Shown here: positions 1 through 9,268 of the stretch, piece after piece
How the letters are laid out: the number at the start of each line of letters is the position of its first letter
How positions within the stretch are numbered: position 1 is the stretch's first letter
Source: Haladaptatus sp. R4
Lineage (GTDB): Archaea > Halobacteriota > Halobacteria > Halobacteriales > Haladaptataceae
Direction of reading: 5' to 3'
Assembly: GCF_001625445.1 (NCBI RefSeq)
Contig: NZ_LWHG01000021.1
Coordinates: 62,001-126,000, forward strand
Length of the DNA: 64,000 bases
Made by a program: the position numbers and the translations under genes
The notes under the pieces: generated by a model
Databases searched by the model: none
Told to the model about the DNA's origin: nothing
What the model saw: the letters and a program-made list of their open reading frames with translations, nothing else

Positions 1-1406
1 TTCGGCGTGACGACGCCGCTCTCCGGCGTCGAAAAGCTCCCGCCCGCGTCGGTCACGACCGTCGATGACGACGGGAACACGACGGAGTCACGTTGTTACT
101 GGCGGCCCGAATTCACCCCGCGAGACGAACCGTTCGAGAACTTCGTCGAGGAGTTCGTCTCGCGGTTCCGGCGAATCATCGACGAATGGGTACGGGAGGA
201 TCGAACGTACGGACTGCTGTTGAGCGGCGGGAGCGATTCGCGCCTGGTGATGTCCGCGATGAACCAGCCAGTGATCGGCTTTCACATGAACGACTGGCGA
301 AACCGCGAGGCGCGGATCGCCGACCGAATCGCGGCGGCCGCCGGGAACGAACTCCTCTTCCTGCCCCGCACCGACGACTATCGACGGCGAAGCTTGGAGC
401 GTAACCCGTCGCTCTCGAACTTCGACGGCTGGTACAAACAGGGGTATCCGACGGGGTTCGCGGAGGAACTCACGGGAACGGTGGACGTACTCCTCTCGGG
501 TCTGTACGCCGATACCCTGTTCAAGGGCCACCAGATACCGTCGCCGAAACTGTCGCTCGGTTCGTTCGGGAACGTCACGCTTCCGGTCGAAGATCGGATT
601 CGGACGATCGACGAGTTCATCGACGGACTGGCGGTCGAGACGCCGAGCTATTTCGACGGCGATGTGGACGTCGAATCGGTCCTCCGGGAGAACATCTCCG
701 TCACGGCGGACGGCGAAATCGACCACCACGGTGTCCGATACCGGTCGATGCGGGAACTCGTCCTCTGTGGCGAGTACTACCCGCTGTCGAACGACACCGA
801 ACTCATCTACACGAACAGCCTCCGACAGATTCGACCGTACCGGACGCCGTTTCTCGACAACCGGCTCATCGACCTCCATCTCTCGATGCCCATCCAATAT
901 CAGCTTCGGCGCAACCTCATGCACCGCGCCATCGAGCGGTTCGATTCGCGTCTCGCCGCCGTTCCGCATTCGGAATCCGGCGTTCGAATCGACCGCTCGT
1001 TCCCGGTCGAATACGCCGGTAAACACCTGAACGCGCTTCGGTGGAAGCTCTTCGAGAGGGAGGAACCGCCGCGACCGTGGTGCACGCACGGACCGTGGCC
1101 CGACGACGAGGAGTTCGTGCGGCAAAGCGAGTTCGTTCGGGACGCGCTCGCGGACGACCGGGACCTCGTGGACTCCCTCCCGTTCCTCGACTGGGACGGC
1201 GTGAACCGATGCTACGAGGACCACCTCGGCGGCGAGGACAACGCCGTCGAACTGTACACGCTGTTGACCCTGTTGGAGATGCCGGTCACGAAACGGATCG
1301 GTGGTGACTCGGATGCTGGCGGGACCCCGTTGAGCGCCCCCTCCGGACCGACCACCGAGCGACCACGTCTTCGACTGCGACCGCCGACGGAGGTGACGGG
1401 GAGTGA
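1..1406 (+). CDS. asparagine synthase-like amidotransferase domain protein, 5' partial, probable frameshift near its end
   Basis: The reading frame is open from base 1, so the N-terminal glutaminase domain, if present, lies upstream. The PP-loop SGGSDSR (about 223-243) identifies the ATP-pyrophosphatase synthetase domain of asparagine synthase B-type enzymes, which activate a carboxylate with ATP and amidate it. A conserved stretch with RPYRTPFLDN (about 835-865) fits the C-terminal half. The original frame stays open to 1917, but after about 1340 it reads as out-of-frame translation of the next gene. The frame that ends in TGA at 1404-1406 overlaps the GTG start of that gene. I infer one missing base around 1308-1345, perhaps in the CCCCC run near 1337. 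The neighbours suggest a surface-polymer cluster rather than free asparagine synthesis. Confidence 0.7.
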
Positions 1407-3085
1407 GCGAGGACGGGTTGGACGTGCTGGTGATCGGTCTCGACGGGGCGTGTCGCCCGATTCTCGAACCGATGTTCGAGACGGGGGCGCTCCCGAACCT
1501 CGAATCGCTGTTCGACGACGGGGTGTCCGGCCCGCTCGAATCCCAACTCCCGCCGTGGACGCCGAGCGCGTGGCCGTCGCTGTTTACCGGGGTGAACCCC
1601 GGCAAGCACGGCGTGTTCAGCTTTCTGGACTACGAGGGGTACGACTGGAACGTGGTGGACGGCGACGACGTTCGGGCCGAACCGCTCTGGGGACACCTCT
1701 CACGGCACGGGATCAGGAGCGTCGTCGTCAACGTCCCGGTCACGCACCCGCCACGCGACTTCGAGGGCGCGCTCGTGCCGGGATACATGGCTCCGGAATC
1801 ACCGGCATGTCACCCCGAGAACCTGCTCGCCGAACTCCGCGAGGCAATCGGGGAGTACCGGATCTATCCCGACACGACAGACGCGATGCCCGAGGAGGCC
1901 GCCGCCGAGTATCGTGACGTCGTGAAGTCCCGCGGTGGGGCGTTCCGGTATCTCGCCGACCGCTTCGAGCCCGATTTCGGCTTCGTGCAGTTCCAGCAGA
2001 CCGACACCGTGTTCCACGAGTTCCCCGACGAGCGGGAAACGGTTCGGGCGGTGTACGAGGCCGTCGACGAGCAGGTCGGGGAAATCCTCGACGCGACCAA
2101 CCCCGACACCGTGCTCGTCGTCAGTGACCACGGGATGGGGGAGATGACGGGGACGGGCTTCTACGTCAACGAGTTCCTCACGGATCACGGCTACACGGCC
2201 GTCTCACAGGGTGGCGAGGGCATGCCGTCGTGGGTTCCGACCCGGGAGTCGAAACTCAGGAACGGCGGGGACGAGGCGGGTCGCGGCGATCCGGACGACC
2301 GCCGCGGCCCGCTCCAACGAACGAATGACCCGCTCCAACGACTGACCGCCGTCGCGGCAAAAGTCGGTCTCACGACCCATCGGGCGGGAAAGCTGTTGGA
2401 CACGGTCGGACTTCGCGGGGTCGCGTCCGAACTCGTCCCGTCGGGGGTCGTCCGGGCGAGCAGTCGGCAGGTGGACTTCCCCGCCTCGCAGGCGTACATG
2501 CGTGCCAGGATCGAATGCGGCGTCCGAATCAACTTGGCGGGACGCGACCCCGACGGCGTCGTTCCACCGGAGCGATACGAGTCGCTCCGGTCGGAACTCA
2601 TCGACCTGCTCGCCGACGTCGAAGCGCCCGACGGAACTCCAGTGTTCGAGGACGTGGCCCGCCGAGAAGCCTACTTCGACGGGCCGGAGGCCGAGCGCGC
2701 GGTGGACATCGTCACGGTGCCGACGGACTTCGACAACTTCCTCTCGGCGGAGCTTTCGGGCCACGAGTTCGCCGAACCCGGCCAACCGTGGAACCACAAG
2801 CGGAACGGTATCGTTGCGATGGCTGGCGACGGCGTCCACGGAAGGATTTCCGACGCACACCTCTTCGACGTGACGCCGACGGTGCTCGCGCTGTTCGGGA
2901 TACCGAAGAGCACCGAAATGGACGGCGACGTTCTCTCGCCGGTCGAATCGGTCGGCGAGGAAGGGTACTCGACGCGACGGGAAACGGGCGGGACGACGGG
3001 TGGCGAACGGACCGATTCCGACGAACAGACCGCATCCGACGACCGGATGGCGAACCGACTCGCGGCACTCGGATATCTGGAGTGA
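1403..3085 (+). CDS. alkaline phosphatase superfamily protein (type I phosphodiesterase/nucleotide pyrophosphatase family)
   Basis: A 560-residue protein. The N-terminal VIGLDG and the TPSAWPSLFTG segment with NPGKHG (about residues 50-70) carry the metal site and nucleophile region of the AP superfamily. SDHGMG (about 243-248) supplies further metal ligands. The tail LAALGYLE is a terminus often seen in this subgroup. Such enzymes hydrolyse phosphodiesters or pyrophosphates; haloarchaeal copies often sit in exopolysaccharide or glycan clusters. No signal peptide is visible, so it is probably cytoplasmic. The GTG start at 1403 overlaps the previous stop codon, indicating translational coupling. 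The substrate is unknown. Confidence 0.85.
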   Translation: MSEDGLDVLVIGLDGACRPILEPMFETGALPNLESLFDDGVSGPLESQLPPWTPSAWPSLFTGVNPGKHGVFSFLDYEGYDWNVVDGDDVRAEPLWGHLSRHGIRSVVVNVPVTHPPRDFEGALVPGYMAPESPACHPENLLAELREAIGEYRIYPDTTDAMPEEAAAEYRDVVKSRGGAFRYLADRFEPDFGFVQFQQTDTVFHEFPDERETVRAVYEAVDEQVGEILDATNPDTVLVVSDHGMGEMTGTGFYVNEFLTDHGYTAVSQGGEGMPSWVPTRESKLRNGGDEAGRGDPDDRRGPLQRTNDPLQRLTAVAAKVGLTTHRAGKLLDTVGLRGVASELVPSGVVRASSRQVDFPASQAYMRARIECGVRINLAGRDPDGVVPPERYESLRSELIDLLADVEAPDGTPVFEDVARREAYFDGPEAERAVDIVTVPTDFDNFLSAELSGHEFAEPGQPWNHKRNGIVAMAGDGVHGRISDAHLFDVTPTVLALFGIPKSTEMDGDVLSPVESVGEEGYSTRRETGGTTGGERTDSDEQTASDDRMANRLAALGYLE

Positions 3086-3090
3086 GACAA

Positions 3091-4110
3091 ATGACGATAG
3101 AAATTCAGGAAGCGGACGATAGCACGCTCGAACGATGGAACAACCTCGTGGAACGCTCTGACGGGCCGACCCCGTTTCATCGCCGCGAGGCGCTCACGTA
3201 CCTCGCGGAAACGTCGAACACCGAGGTTCGATTCCTCGTCGGATACAAAGGGCAGGAGCCGGTCGGGCTGTTCCCGATTTTCGTGACGACGAAAGGACCG
3301 TTTCGGATGGTGTACTCGCCGCCACCGCACCTCGAAGTGTACTACCTCGGTCCGACGCTGCTCAACTTTGCGAAGCTGAAACAGCGGAAGGCCGAACGGC
3401 GACACCGGGAGTTCATCGACGGCGCGATCGAATGGATCGAGACGGAAATCGACCCGGCGTACGTGGACGTCCGAACCGTGGACGAGTACACCGACCTCCG
3501 ACCGTTCTCGTGGAACGGTTTCGACGTGTCCCCCTCCTACACCTACATCCTCGATTTGACGGGCGAAGACCTACTCATGCAGTTCAGCCGTGACGCCCGG
3601 AGCAACGTCAAGAACCGCGACGACGGCTGTACGATTCGGGAGGCTGGCGTGGCGGGAATCGAAGCGGTCATCACCCAGATTCAGGACCGTCACGCGGCAC
3701 AGGGGAAGGACTACCGGATCACCCCCGAGTTCGTCACCGAACTGTACGAGCGACTCCCCGATGGCTGTGTCAGGCCGTACGTCTGCGAGCGCGACGGCGA
3801 GATTCTGGGCGGCATGGTGACGCTCGAAACCGACGACACCATCTATCGATGGCAGGGTGGCGCGAAATCCGACGTCGAGTTCCCCATCAACGACCTGCTG
3901 GACTGGCACATCATTCAGGAGGCACAGGAGCGCGGCCTGACCCGATACGACCTCGTGGGAGCCAACCTGCCCCGCCTCTGCCGGTACAAATCGAAGTTCG
4001 GGCCGGAACCCGTCGCCTATCACACCGTCCAGCGAAAATCGACCCGGATGCAGGCCGTGACCGGCGTGTACCGACGGCTTCCCTCCGCGCTCAAGGTGGT
4101 TTCGGAATGA
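3091..4110 (+). CDS. FemAB/GNAT-type acyl or aminoacyl transferase (BioF2-like)
   Basis: A 339-residue protein starting at ATG 3091, five bases after the previous stop; the frame is open further upstream but that part only shadows the AP-family gene. The segment RDARSNVKNRD (about residues 165-175) followed by a C-terminal GNAT fold with GGMVTLE and YRWQGGA resembles FemAB-like or BioF2-like transferases. These use aminoacyl-tRNA or acyl-CoA donors to modify cell-envelope polymers in bacteria. The archaeal substrate is not known. Position between an AP-family enzyme and a Tat-exported protein suggests surface-glycan modification. Its stop overlaps the next start (ATGA). Confidence 0.8.
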   Translation: MTIEIQEADDSTLERWNNLVERSDGPTPFHRREALTYLAETSNTEVRFLVGYKGQEPVGLFPIFVTTKGPFRMVYSPPPHLEVYYLGPTLLNFAKLKQRKAERRHREFIDGAIEWIETEIDPAYVDVRTVDEYTDLRPFSWNGFDVSPSYTYILDLTGEDLLMQFSRDARSNVKNRDDGCTIREAGVAGIEAVITQIQDRHAAQGKDYRITPEFVTELYERLPDGCVRPYVCERDGEILGGMVTLETDDTIYRWQGGAKSDVEFPINDLLDWHIIQEAQERGLTRYDLVGANLPRLCRYKSKFGPEPVAYHTVQRKSTRMQAVTGVYRRLPSALKVVSE

Positions 4111-5147
4111 GCCGAACTCGACGGACGTCCCTGAACCGCCGGACCTTCCTCCGCACGGTCGCGGGAATCGCCGTCGGAGTCGGTGTCGGAGGCGTCACAA
4201 TCGCCAGCGCCGACGGCGCTGGCGACAACCTCGTTCAGACGGGACACGTCACGGATTCGAAGTACGCCCTTCAACAGGGCGATACCTGCGTTCCGCTCGC
4301 CGTCATTACCTCCGATTTGCCCGTCGAGAAGTTCTACAACTACCGTTCGTCGGACACCGATCCGAAGGGTTGGTACAGTTCCTACGGCCCGGCGAGCGCG
4401 CTCGAACGGGCCGAAACCAGCGAACTCTACCTCTACCGCGGGCCGAAGGGGACGAGCCTCGTCTTCATGCACGGCAAGCGCGGGAGCAATGGCGGCGGAT
4501 CGGTGACGTTCCACATCACCGGCCTTCCGGACGACGGCGAGTGGGCGGTGGCCGACGATCAGTACAACGCGTCGACCAACTACGACACGTTCCAAAAGGC
4601 GGACGACGAGTGGGACGTCGATTGGACGTGGGCGAGCGATGCAAAACACGGCGGCGGTGCCGACGGCGGTGCGTTCCGCGGGCTGACCCCCGACGATAGC
4701 GTGACGATACATCCCGCGTTCAACGAGGAGGCGCGGTTGTACGGCCAGCACTTGGAGCGGGACTACGCCGGAAAGGTCGAGAACTGGCGGGCACTTTCGA
4801 CCGATTCGGAGGGGAGTCAGTGGGCGTCGCTGAACATGACGAAACCGGTCGTCATCCACGCCGGACAGTGCGGCGGGTCCGGGGGAGGAAGCGGGACGGG
4901 AACGACGACGACGAAGTCCACGACAACCACGTCCACCGACACCTCGACCGGTACGACCACGACGACCACGACGGCGGAAACCACCGAGAAATCGGCGGGG
5001 AACGACACGGCCACGCAAACCGTCGCCAGCGGGCCGGGAACGCAGACCAGTTCGCCCGTCGGACAGGACGGGTTGGGCGTGATGACGGCCCTCTCCGGCA
5101 TCCTCGGAACGGGTCTCTACCTGTTCCGTAATCGAAACGAGGAGTGA
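4107..5147 (+). CDS. Tat-exported Thr-rich surface protein with C-terminal anchor
   Basis: A 346-residue protein. The N-terminus has a twin-arginine signal (NRRTFLRTVAG, then a hydrophobic stretch ending near ASA). A globular domain (about 40-260) follows with no family I recognise. A Gly/Ser then Thr-rich stalk (about 262-300) is typical of O-glycosylated haloarchaeal surface proteins. A C-terminal hydrophobic helix ends in RNRNEE. The end resembles archaeosortase substrates but lacks a PGF motif, so a plain membrane anchor is as likely. The ATG at 4107 overlaps the upstream TGA, making it the last gene of this operon. Confidence 0.75.
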   Translation: MSRTRRTSLNRRTFLRTVAGIAVGVGVGGVTIASADGAGDNLVQTGHVTDSKYALQQGDTCVPLAVITSDLPVEKFYNYRSSDTDPKGWYSSYGPASALERAETSELYLYRGPKGTSLVFMHGKRGSNGGGSVTFHITGLPDDGEWAVADDQYNASTNYDTFQKADDEWDVDWTWASDAKHGGGADGGAFRGLTPDDSVTIHPAFNEEARLYGQHLERDYAGKVENWRALSTDSEGSQWASLNMTKPVVIHAGQCGGSGGGSGTGTTTTKSTTTTSTDTSTGTTTTTTTAETTEKSAGNDTATQTVASGPGTQTSSPVGQDGLGVMTALSGILGTGLYLFRNRNEE

Positions 5148-5264
5148 ACGGCGCGTTGGAACTCCAGTAACGTCCGCTCGACCGTCGGTGGGTTCTGTTT
5201 TCGGAATACCGTTCGATACCCGACCTCCTGAAAGTTTATGCTATCCGAACGCAACCGATCCGCC

Positions 5265-5825
5265 ATGCCTTCCAGACGACAGGTCCTCGCCGCTTCGGGG
5301 GTCGCGTTCACGACCGGAAGTCTCGGGAGTTGCCTGTCCAAGGTCGGGCTTGCGAAGACGGGCGAACTCCAACTCAAGGCCATCTCCCTCGAATGGCAGT
5401 ACGGCAATCAAACCTACATAGACCAGCCACTCTGGATCGGATTTGACCACGGCGACGGAAGGATTTTCGGCAGATACGACCCGGCGTTCGTCGGGGGGAG
5501 CGTTCGCTCCCCCGACGATATCGTCGTGAGTGAAGACCGCCACCACAAGTTGTCCGCTCGATTCACCGTCGAGTATCTCCTCGGCGTCTGTGGAAAGAAT
5601 TTCGACAGCAGCGAAGAGGGCACTGGCTGTCTGAACACGTGGACGTCCCGAACGGATTTCAACCGCGTACAGTTGGACGATAGGGCCGAAGTCCGGGAGA
5701 CGAACAACCGATTCGACGTCATCGACGTCTACGAAGACTCCTACACGATTCGGTCCACGGATGTCCATACGTTCGACTTCGCGAAACTCCACGAGGACGA
5801 CGGCATCTCGGCCGACGGTTGGTGA
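5265..5825 (+). CDS. Tat-exported putative lipoprotein, unknown function
   Basis: A 186-residue protein if started at ATG 5265; an in-frame ATG at 5238 would add nine residues. SRRQVLAASG is a twin-arginine motif. The hydrophobic region ends in GSLGSC, which could be a lipobox with the cysteine as lipidated residue. No family is recognised for the mature part, which has two further cysteines (CGKNF, GCLNT) and an Asp-rich C-terminus. It stands alone behind the surface-protein operon, convergent with the M23 peptidase gene. Confidence 0.65.
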   Translation: MPSRRQVLAASGVAFTTGSLGSCLSKVGLAKTGELQLKAISLEWQYGNQTYIDQPLWIGFDHGDGRIFGRYDPAFVGGSVRSPDDIVVSEDRHHKLSARFTVEYLLGVCGKNFDSSEEGTGCLNTWTSRTDFNRVQLDDRAEVRETNNRFDVIDVYEDSYTIRSTDVHTFDFAKLHEDDGISADGW

Positions 5826-5844
5826 ATACCGTTTTCTGGACCGT

Positions 5845-6933
5845 TCAATCGTCCGCCGGAATCACGCGCTGTCCGGCGGTGATGTACTGCCGTGTGGGTG
5901 TTTCGTCGAAATCGTCCCGCTCGTCCGTCTTCCTGCCGTCGCGGGCGACGACACCGTCGAACCGAATCGGGAGTCCCATCCCGAGATAGAAGTTCGGTCG
6001 GTCCTGGACGTGGAAATGCAGGTGTGGCTCGGTGGAGTTACCGGAGTGACCACAACGACCGATCTGCTGCCCACGTTCGACACGGTCGCCCGGAGCCACC
6101 TCGACGCTACCGCACCGGAGGTGTGCCGAGACGCTGTACTCGCCGTCGGCATGTTCGATGGTGACCCAGTTTCCTCGGATATCACGTTGGAAGACGTCGA
6201 ACCACCCGTCCACCCGCCCGTGGTCGCGGTGGCCGTCGTGTGTTTCGACGACGACACCGTCCGCGGACGCATAAATCGGCTCACCGAAGCAGTAGTACTC
6301 CTCCGGACGTGACCCGTCGCCCGTGTGAGTGTTGCCGTCCCCATCAGTTATCACGAAGTCGTAAGCGTACCGTTGCGTGAGGACTCCCCACGAGTGGGAG
6401 TTCTCACGGTTCGGGCTGCCGTTGGCGACTGTCCACGTATCGTCGCACGAATCGGGAAGGGCGGCACCGTCAGCGGCGTCGTAATCGGATGGATCGGCGA
6501 ACGGCAAATGGAAGGACGTACTCTGCTCGAATCGTTCCGGATTCGGAAGTCGGCCGCGATGTCGGGCGAGGATGAGAATGTGGCCGCCCAACTGAAGCAG
6601 GCTCTTTCCCTGTACGAAGGGATTTAGCTGCATGAAAAGGACCGACAGGACCATACACCATTTCCGCTGTGCCTCGCTGAACCGTATCCAGTCCGTCGGA
6701 GAACTGCCGTTCACCCGTGCTGGAGCGACCATGCGAACGAACGGCCACAACCCGAAGAGAAAGAAGAGCGCGCACCGTCGGAGCGGGCGAAGCGACTCGA
6801 ACAGATAGCCGGGAATCGAGACGAAGCCGAGAAGGAAGAGGTTCGTCGGGTCGGGAACTTTTTTGAGGAGACCGCTCCGTCGATTTGATTCTCCACCGTC
6901 TCCGGAATCGGTCGGACTGCGTGCCCTGGACAT
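5845..6933 (-). CDS. M23-family (LytM-type) peptidase with N-terminal membrane segments
   Basis: A 362-residue protein. Hydrophobic stretches at about 30-70 and 92-125 should anchor it in the membrane. The C-terminal half is an M23/LytM domain: an upstream His and Asp (SHSW, AYDF) and the HLHFHV motif supply zinc ligands, and the PGDRVERGQQIGRCG segment is the usual beta-hairpin core. Bacterial M23 enzymes cut peptidoglycan cross-bridges. Haloarchaea have no peptidoglycan, so the substrate is presumably a surface or secreted protein. It faces the preceding lipoprotein gene tail to tail. Confidence 0.85.
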   Translation of the reverse strand: MSRARSPTDSGDGGESNRRSGLLKKVPDPTNLFLLGFVSIPGYLFESLRPLRRCALFFLFGLWPFVRMVAPARVNGSSPTDWIRFSEAQRKWCMVLSVLFMQLNPFVQGKSLLQLGGHILILARHRGRLPNPERFEQSTSFHLPFADPSDYDAADGAALPDSCDDTWTVANGSPNRENSHSWGVLTQRYAYDFVITDGDGNTHTGDGSRPEEYYCFGEPIYASADGVVVETHDGHRDHGRVDGWFDVFQRDIRGNWVTIEHADGEYSVSAHLRCGSVEVAPGDRVERGQQIGRCGHSGNSTEPHLHFHVQDRPNFYLGMGLPIRFDGVVARDGRKTDERDDFDETPTRQYITAGQRVIPADD

Positions 6934-7001
6934 CGGGAATAGGTGGGCCGGTCAGTCGTTTCAGTGTTTGGCGAACGATTCTTCGATTGGAAATCTGACA
7001 A

Positions 7002-7874
7002 TTACCCCACCGTCCGACGAGTCGTTTCCACCACGTGGGCGGTGTCGTCTACGGTGGCGGATAGCTCCTCGTCGTCGAGCCGAAAGGATAGCACGTATCG
7101 TCCGTTGTTCCCCTCTGAGACGAGCGACGCGTCGTTCCCCGCGAATTCGAGTTCCCACAGGTAGGAGGACCGAACGGACCGCCCGTGACGGTGGTAGAAC
7201 GCGTCCACATCCGACTGACCGAGCAGGCAGAATCCGACAGGGCCGATGATGAGACAACCGCACGTCCCGCAGTTCGCACGAAATCGCGGGGCGAGTCGCT
7301 CGGGTTCGACCGGTTCGACGGCCGTCGTCATCGGGTCGTAGCACTTCGGGCAGGTGCCGACCAGCGACAGTTCGACGGCGTGGAACACCAACGTCGTCGC
7401 CAGTTCGACCAGTTTTCCGACCGTCGCGTCCGCCGCAGCGTTGGGCGGCAGTCCCCACTGAAACAACAGGTGGTCGTTTTCGCAAGCGACCGAGAGGATT
7501 CCATTTTCGTACCGTCCGACGGCCGTTTCGTCGCAGTCGATGCACGTGCTGTCGAGTTCGACTGGGCCGAGCGTTTCGCGTTCGGTGTAGGTCCCGGCGA
7601 GGATGGACGCAGCCATCTCGATACCGGCGTAGTTGAGCCGATACCCTTCCTCGGTCTTCTCGATGAAGTGACCGCGGAGTTTTTTCAGGTGGTAGAGAAA
7701 CCGACCCGAATCCCGGACGCCGACGCCTTTCCGCAACTCCGCGAAGGGGAGAGCGGGGTCCCCCGGTGATTCGCGCTGGGCGTTCGAGAGTTCTCGAACG
7801 ATTTCGACACGCGTCGAGTCGCTCAACGTACTGAATGCCGCTGCCGGGTCGGTCGCGTCCTCTGGCGAACCCAT
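7002..7874 (-). CDS. winged-helix (ArsR-like) transcriptional regulator with zinc-finger-like C-terminal domain
   Basis: About 290 residues; a start at 7889 is also possible. The N-terminal 85 residues form an ArsR-like winged helix (FSTLSDSTRVEIVREL and a recognition helix near GRFLYHLKKL). The rest contains CxxC pairs (CIDCDE, CPKC, CGTC) that probably bind zinc, the haloarchaeal architecture of conserved but uncharacterised regulators. The ligand and target are unknown. It is flanked by a SnoaL-like gene on the same strand 57 bp upstream, so the two may be co-transcribed. Confidence 0.8.
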   Translation of the reverse strand: MGSPEDATDPAAAFSTLSDSTRVEIVRELSNAQRESPGDPALPFAELRKGVGVRDSGRFLYHLKKLRGHFIEKTEEGYRLNYAGIEMAASILAGTYTERETLGPVELDSTCIDCDETAVGRYENGILSVACENDHLLFQWGLPPNAAADATVGKLVELATTLVFHAVELSLVGTCPKCYDPMTTAVEPVEPERLAPRFRANCGTCGCLIIGPVGFCLLGQSDVDAFYHRHGRSVRSSYLWELEFAGNDASLVSEGNNGRYVLSFRLDDEELSATVDDTAHVVETTRRTVG

Positions 7875-7931
7875 GTTCGGTATCCGCATTCGAGCGTCGA
7901 GAGGCGTAAACCCTTCCCTTAGCCCGACAAT

Positions 7932-8348
7932 TCACACCGCGTCGAGTTGCTCCATGAGCGAGAGCATGTCGCTCTGCGTCCACGTTTCGATGAGACGCCC
8001 GTCCTCGAACCGGTCGATCTCGATGGCGCGGAGCGTCACCGCCGTTCCCGTCGGTTCGATGCCGACCATCGCCCCGTCCTGCGTGCCGACCATCGTCCAG
8101 CGAACGGCGACCTTGTCCTCGACCGCGAACGAATCCTCGATGGTGAACGACATGTCCGGGAAGATCTCGCGGGTCGAATCCGCAAGCGCCGTGTACAACT
8201 CCGGTCCACGCAGTTCCTCCGCGAGATCCCGGTCGTGAATGACGTACTCGGGATGGACGAGTTCCGTTGCGATGCCGGGATTCTCCCCGTTCCATACTCC
8301 CTCGTAGAGGCGGTGAACGCGATCTTCGTGTTCGTTGGCGCTCGTCAT
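7932..8348 (-). CDS. SnoaL-like ester cyclase/polyketide cyclase family protein
   Basis: A 138-residue single-domain protein of the NTF2-like SnoaL fold. Features are RLYEGVWNGEN at the N-terminus, the segment EYVIHDRD, and FPDMSFTIED, AVRWTMVGT and EIDRFEDGRLIETWTQSD. Family members range from cyclases to binding proteins of unknown role, so no reaction can be assigned. It lies upstream of the winged-helix regulator on the same strand. The sequence between this gene and the next + strand gene is AT-rich and should hold divergent promoters. Confidence 0.8.
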   Translation of the reverse strand: MTSANEHEDRVHRLYEGVWNGENPGIATELVHPEYVIHDRDLAEELRGPELYTALADSTREIFPDMSFTIEDSFAVEDKVAVRWTMVGTQDGAMVGIEPTGTAVTLRAIEIDRFEDGRLIETWTQSDMLSLMEQLDAV

Positions 8349-8536
8349 GTTCGTCCGATCAATCGTCGTCCCGATGCGTTACGTTTCCGGCGACCGGATC
8401 GTGCCCGAGATCCGCGCCGAACGTGTGTATCAGTCGGATATTCAACTAATAACCGAACTGATACAATAAGTCAACGAATATGACTGTATAGTTTAGATGC
8501 ATTTTTAGTTGGTTGAACGTATTCGTCCGTTTGCAC

Positions 8537-9202
8537 ATGCCTACAACACGACGCAACGTATTGGGCGCAGTCGCAACGCTCGCCGCCGTCGGCGCCGGTG
8601 CAACGCAGGTTATCGGAAAGAACGGACTCCCCATCGAACTCACGCAAGTCGCGTCCGAGGAGGAGTTCGTCGTGTTCGAGAACACGTCGATGGACGACGT
8701 GGACGTCTCCGGTTACGTCGTTGCGTTCGAGTACGGCAACCCGGACACGGACCAGCGAAGGACGCTGCCGGACGACACAGTCATCGGCAACGGCCAGTCG
8801 TTTATCGTCGCAACCGGTGCGAAACGGGTCCCGGAAGCGGACGTGAAGTTCGATTACGAGGGGGAGGTCCTGAACAACGACGACGAGGACGTCGTCGCCC
8901 TGCTCACACCGGACGAATCGACCGTCATCGCCAAGGGAACCGCCAGTTCCGTTTCCGACACGACGACCACTGACGGAAGCGAGTCCGGTGGGGACGACGG
9001 GAGCGACGAGACGACCACGACCGAAACCGAGGACGGTTCGGCCGACGAAACGACCGACGACGGCGGGTCGACCGATACCGAATCCGAGAACAGTGGATCG
9101 TCGAATGACGATACGACCGAGGGAGAATCCGACGACAGCGGCACATCGAACGGGAAAACGACTGAAAAGTCGGGCGACGACGATTCCGACCAGGATTGCT
9201 GA
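8537..9202 (+). CDS. exported lamin-tail-domain-like protein with Asp/Ser/Thr-rich tail
   Basis: A 221-residue protein from ATG 8537; the frame also opens at a TTG at 8513, which is less likely. TTRRNVLGAVATLAAVGAG is a Tat-like signal. Residues about 35-125 resemble a lamin-tail (LTD) beta-sandwich: EEFVVFENTS, VDVSGYVV, the FIVATG strand and DDEDVVALLTPD. The C-terminal 90 residues are almost entirely Asp, Ser, Thr and Glu, a flexible stalk probably glycosylated. No membrane anchor is visible. Function is unknown. Confidence 0.7.
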   Translation: MPTTRRNVLGAVATLAAVGAGATQVIGKNGLPIELTQVASEEEFVVFENTSMDDVDVSGYVVAFEYGNPDTDQRRTLPDDTVIGNGQSFIVATGAKRVPEADVKFDYEGEVLNNDDEDVVALLTPDESTVIAKGTASSVSDTTTTDGSESGGDDGSDETTTTETEDGSADETTDDGGSTDTESENSGSSNDDTTEGESDDSGTSNGKTTEKSGDDDSDQDC

Positions 9203-9268
9203 ATCGCCGGAACAGCCCCACCGTCTCGTGCGGTGATTTTTACTTTCGCTTCGGACCACCGCGTTAAG

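Noticed and set aside
88-1605. 505-residue open frame antisense to the asparagine-synthase-like gene
   Set aside because: Antisense shadow with no recognisable motif and spans two genes.
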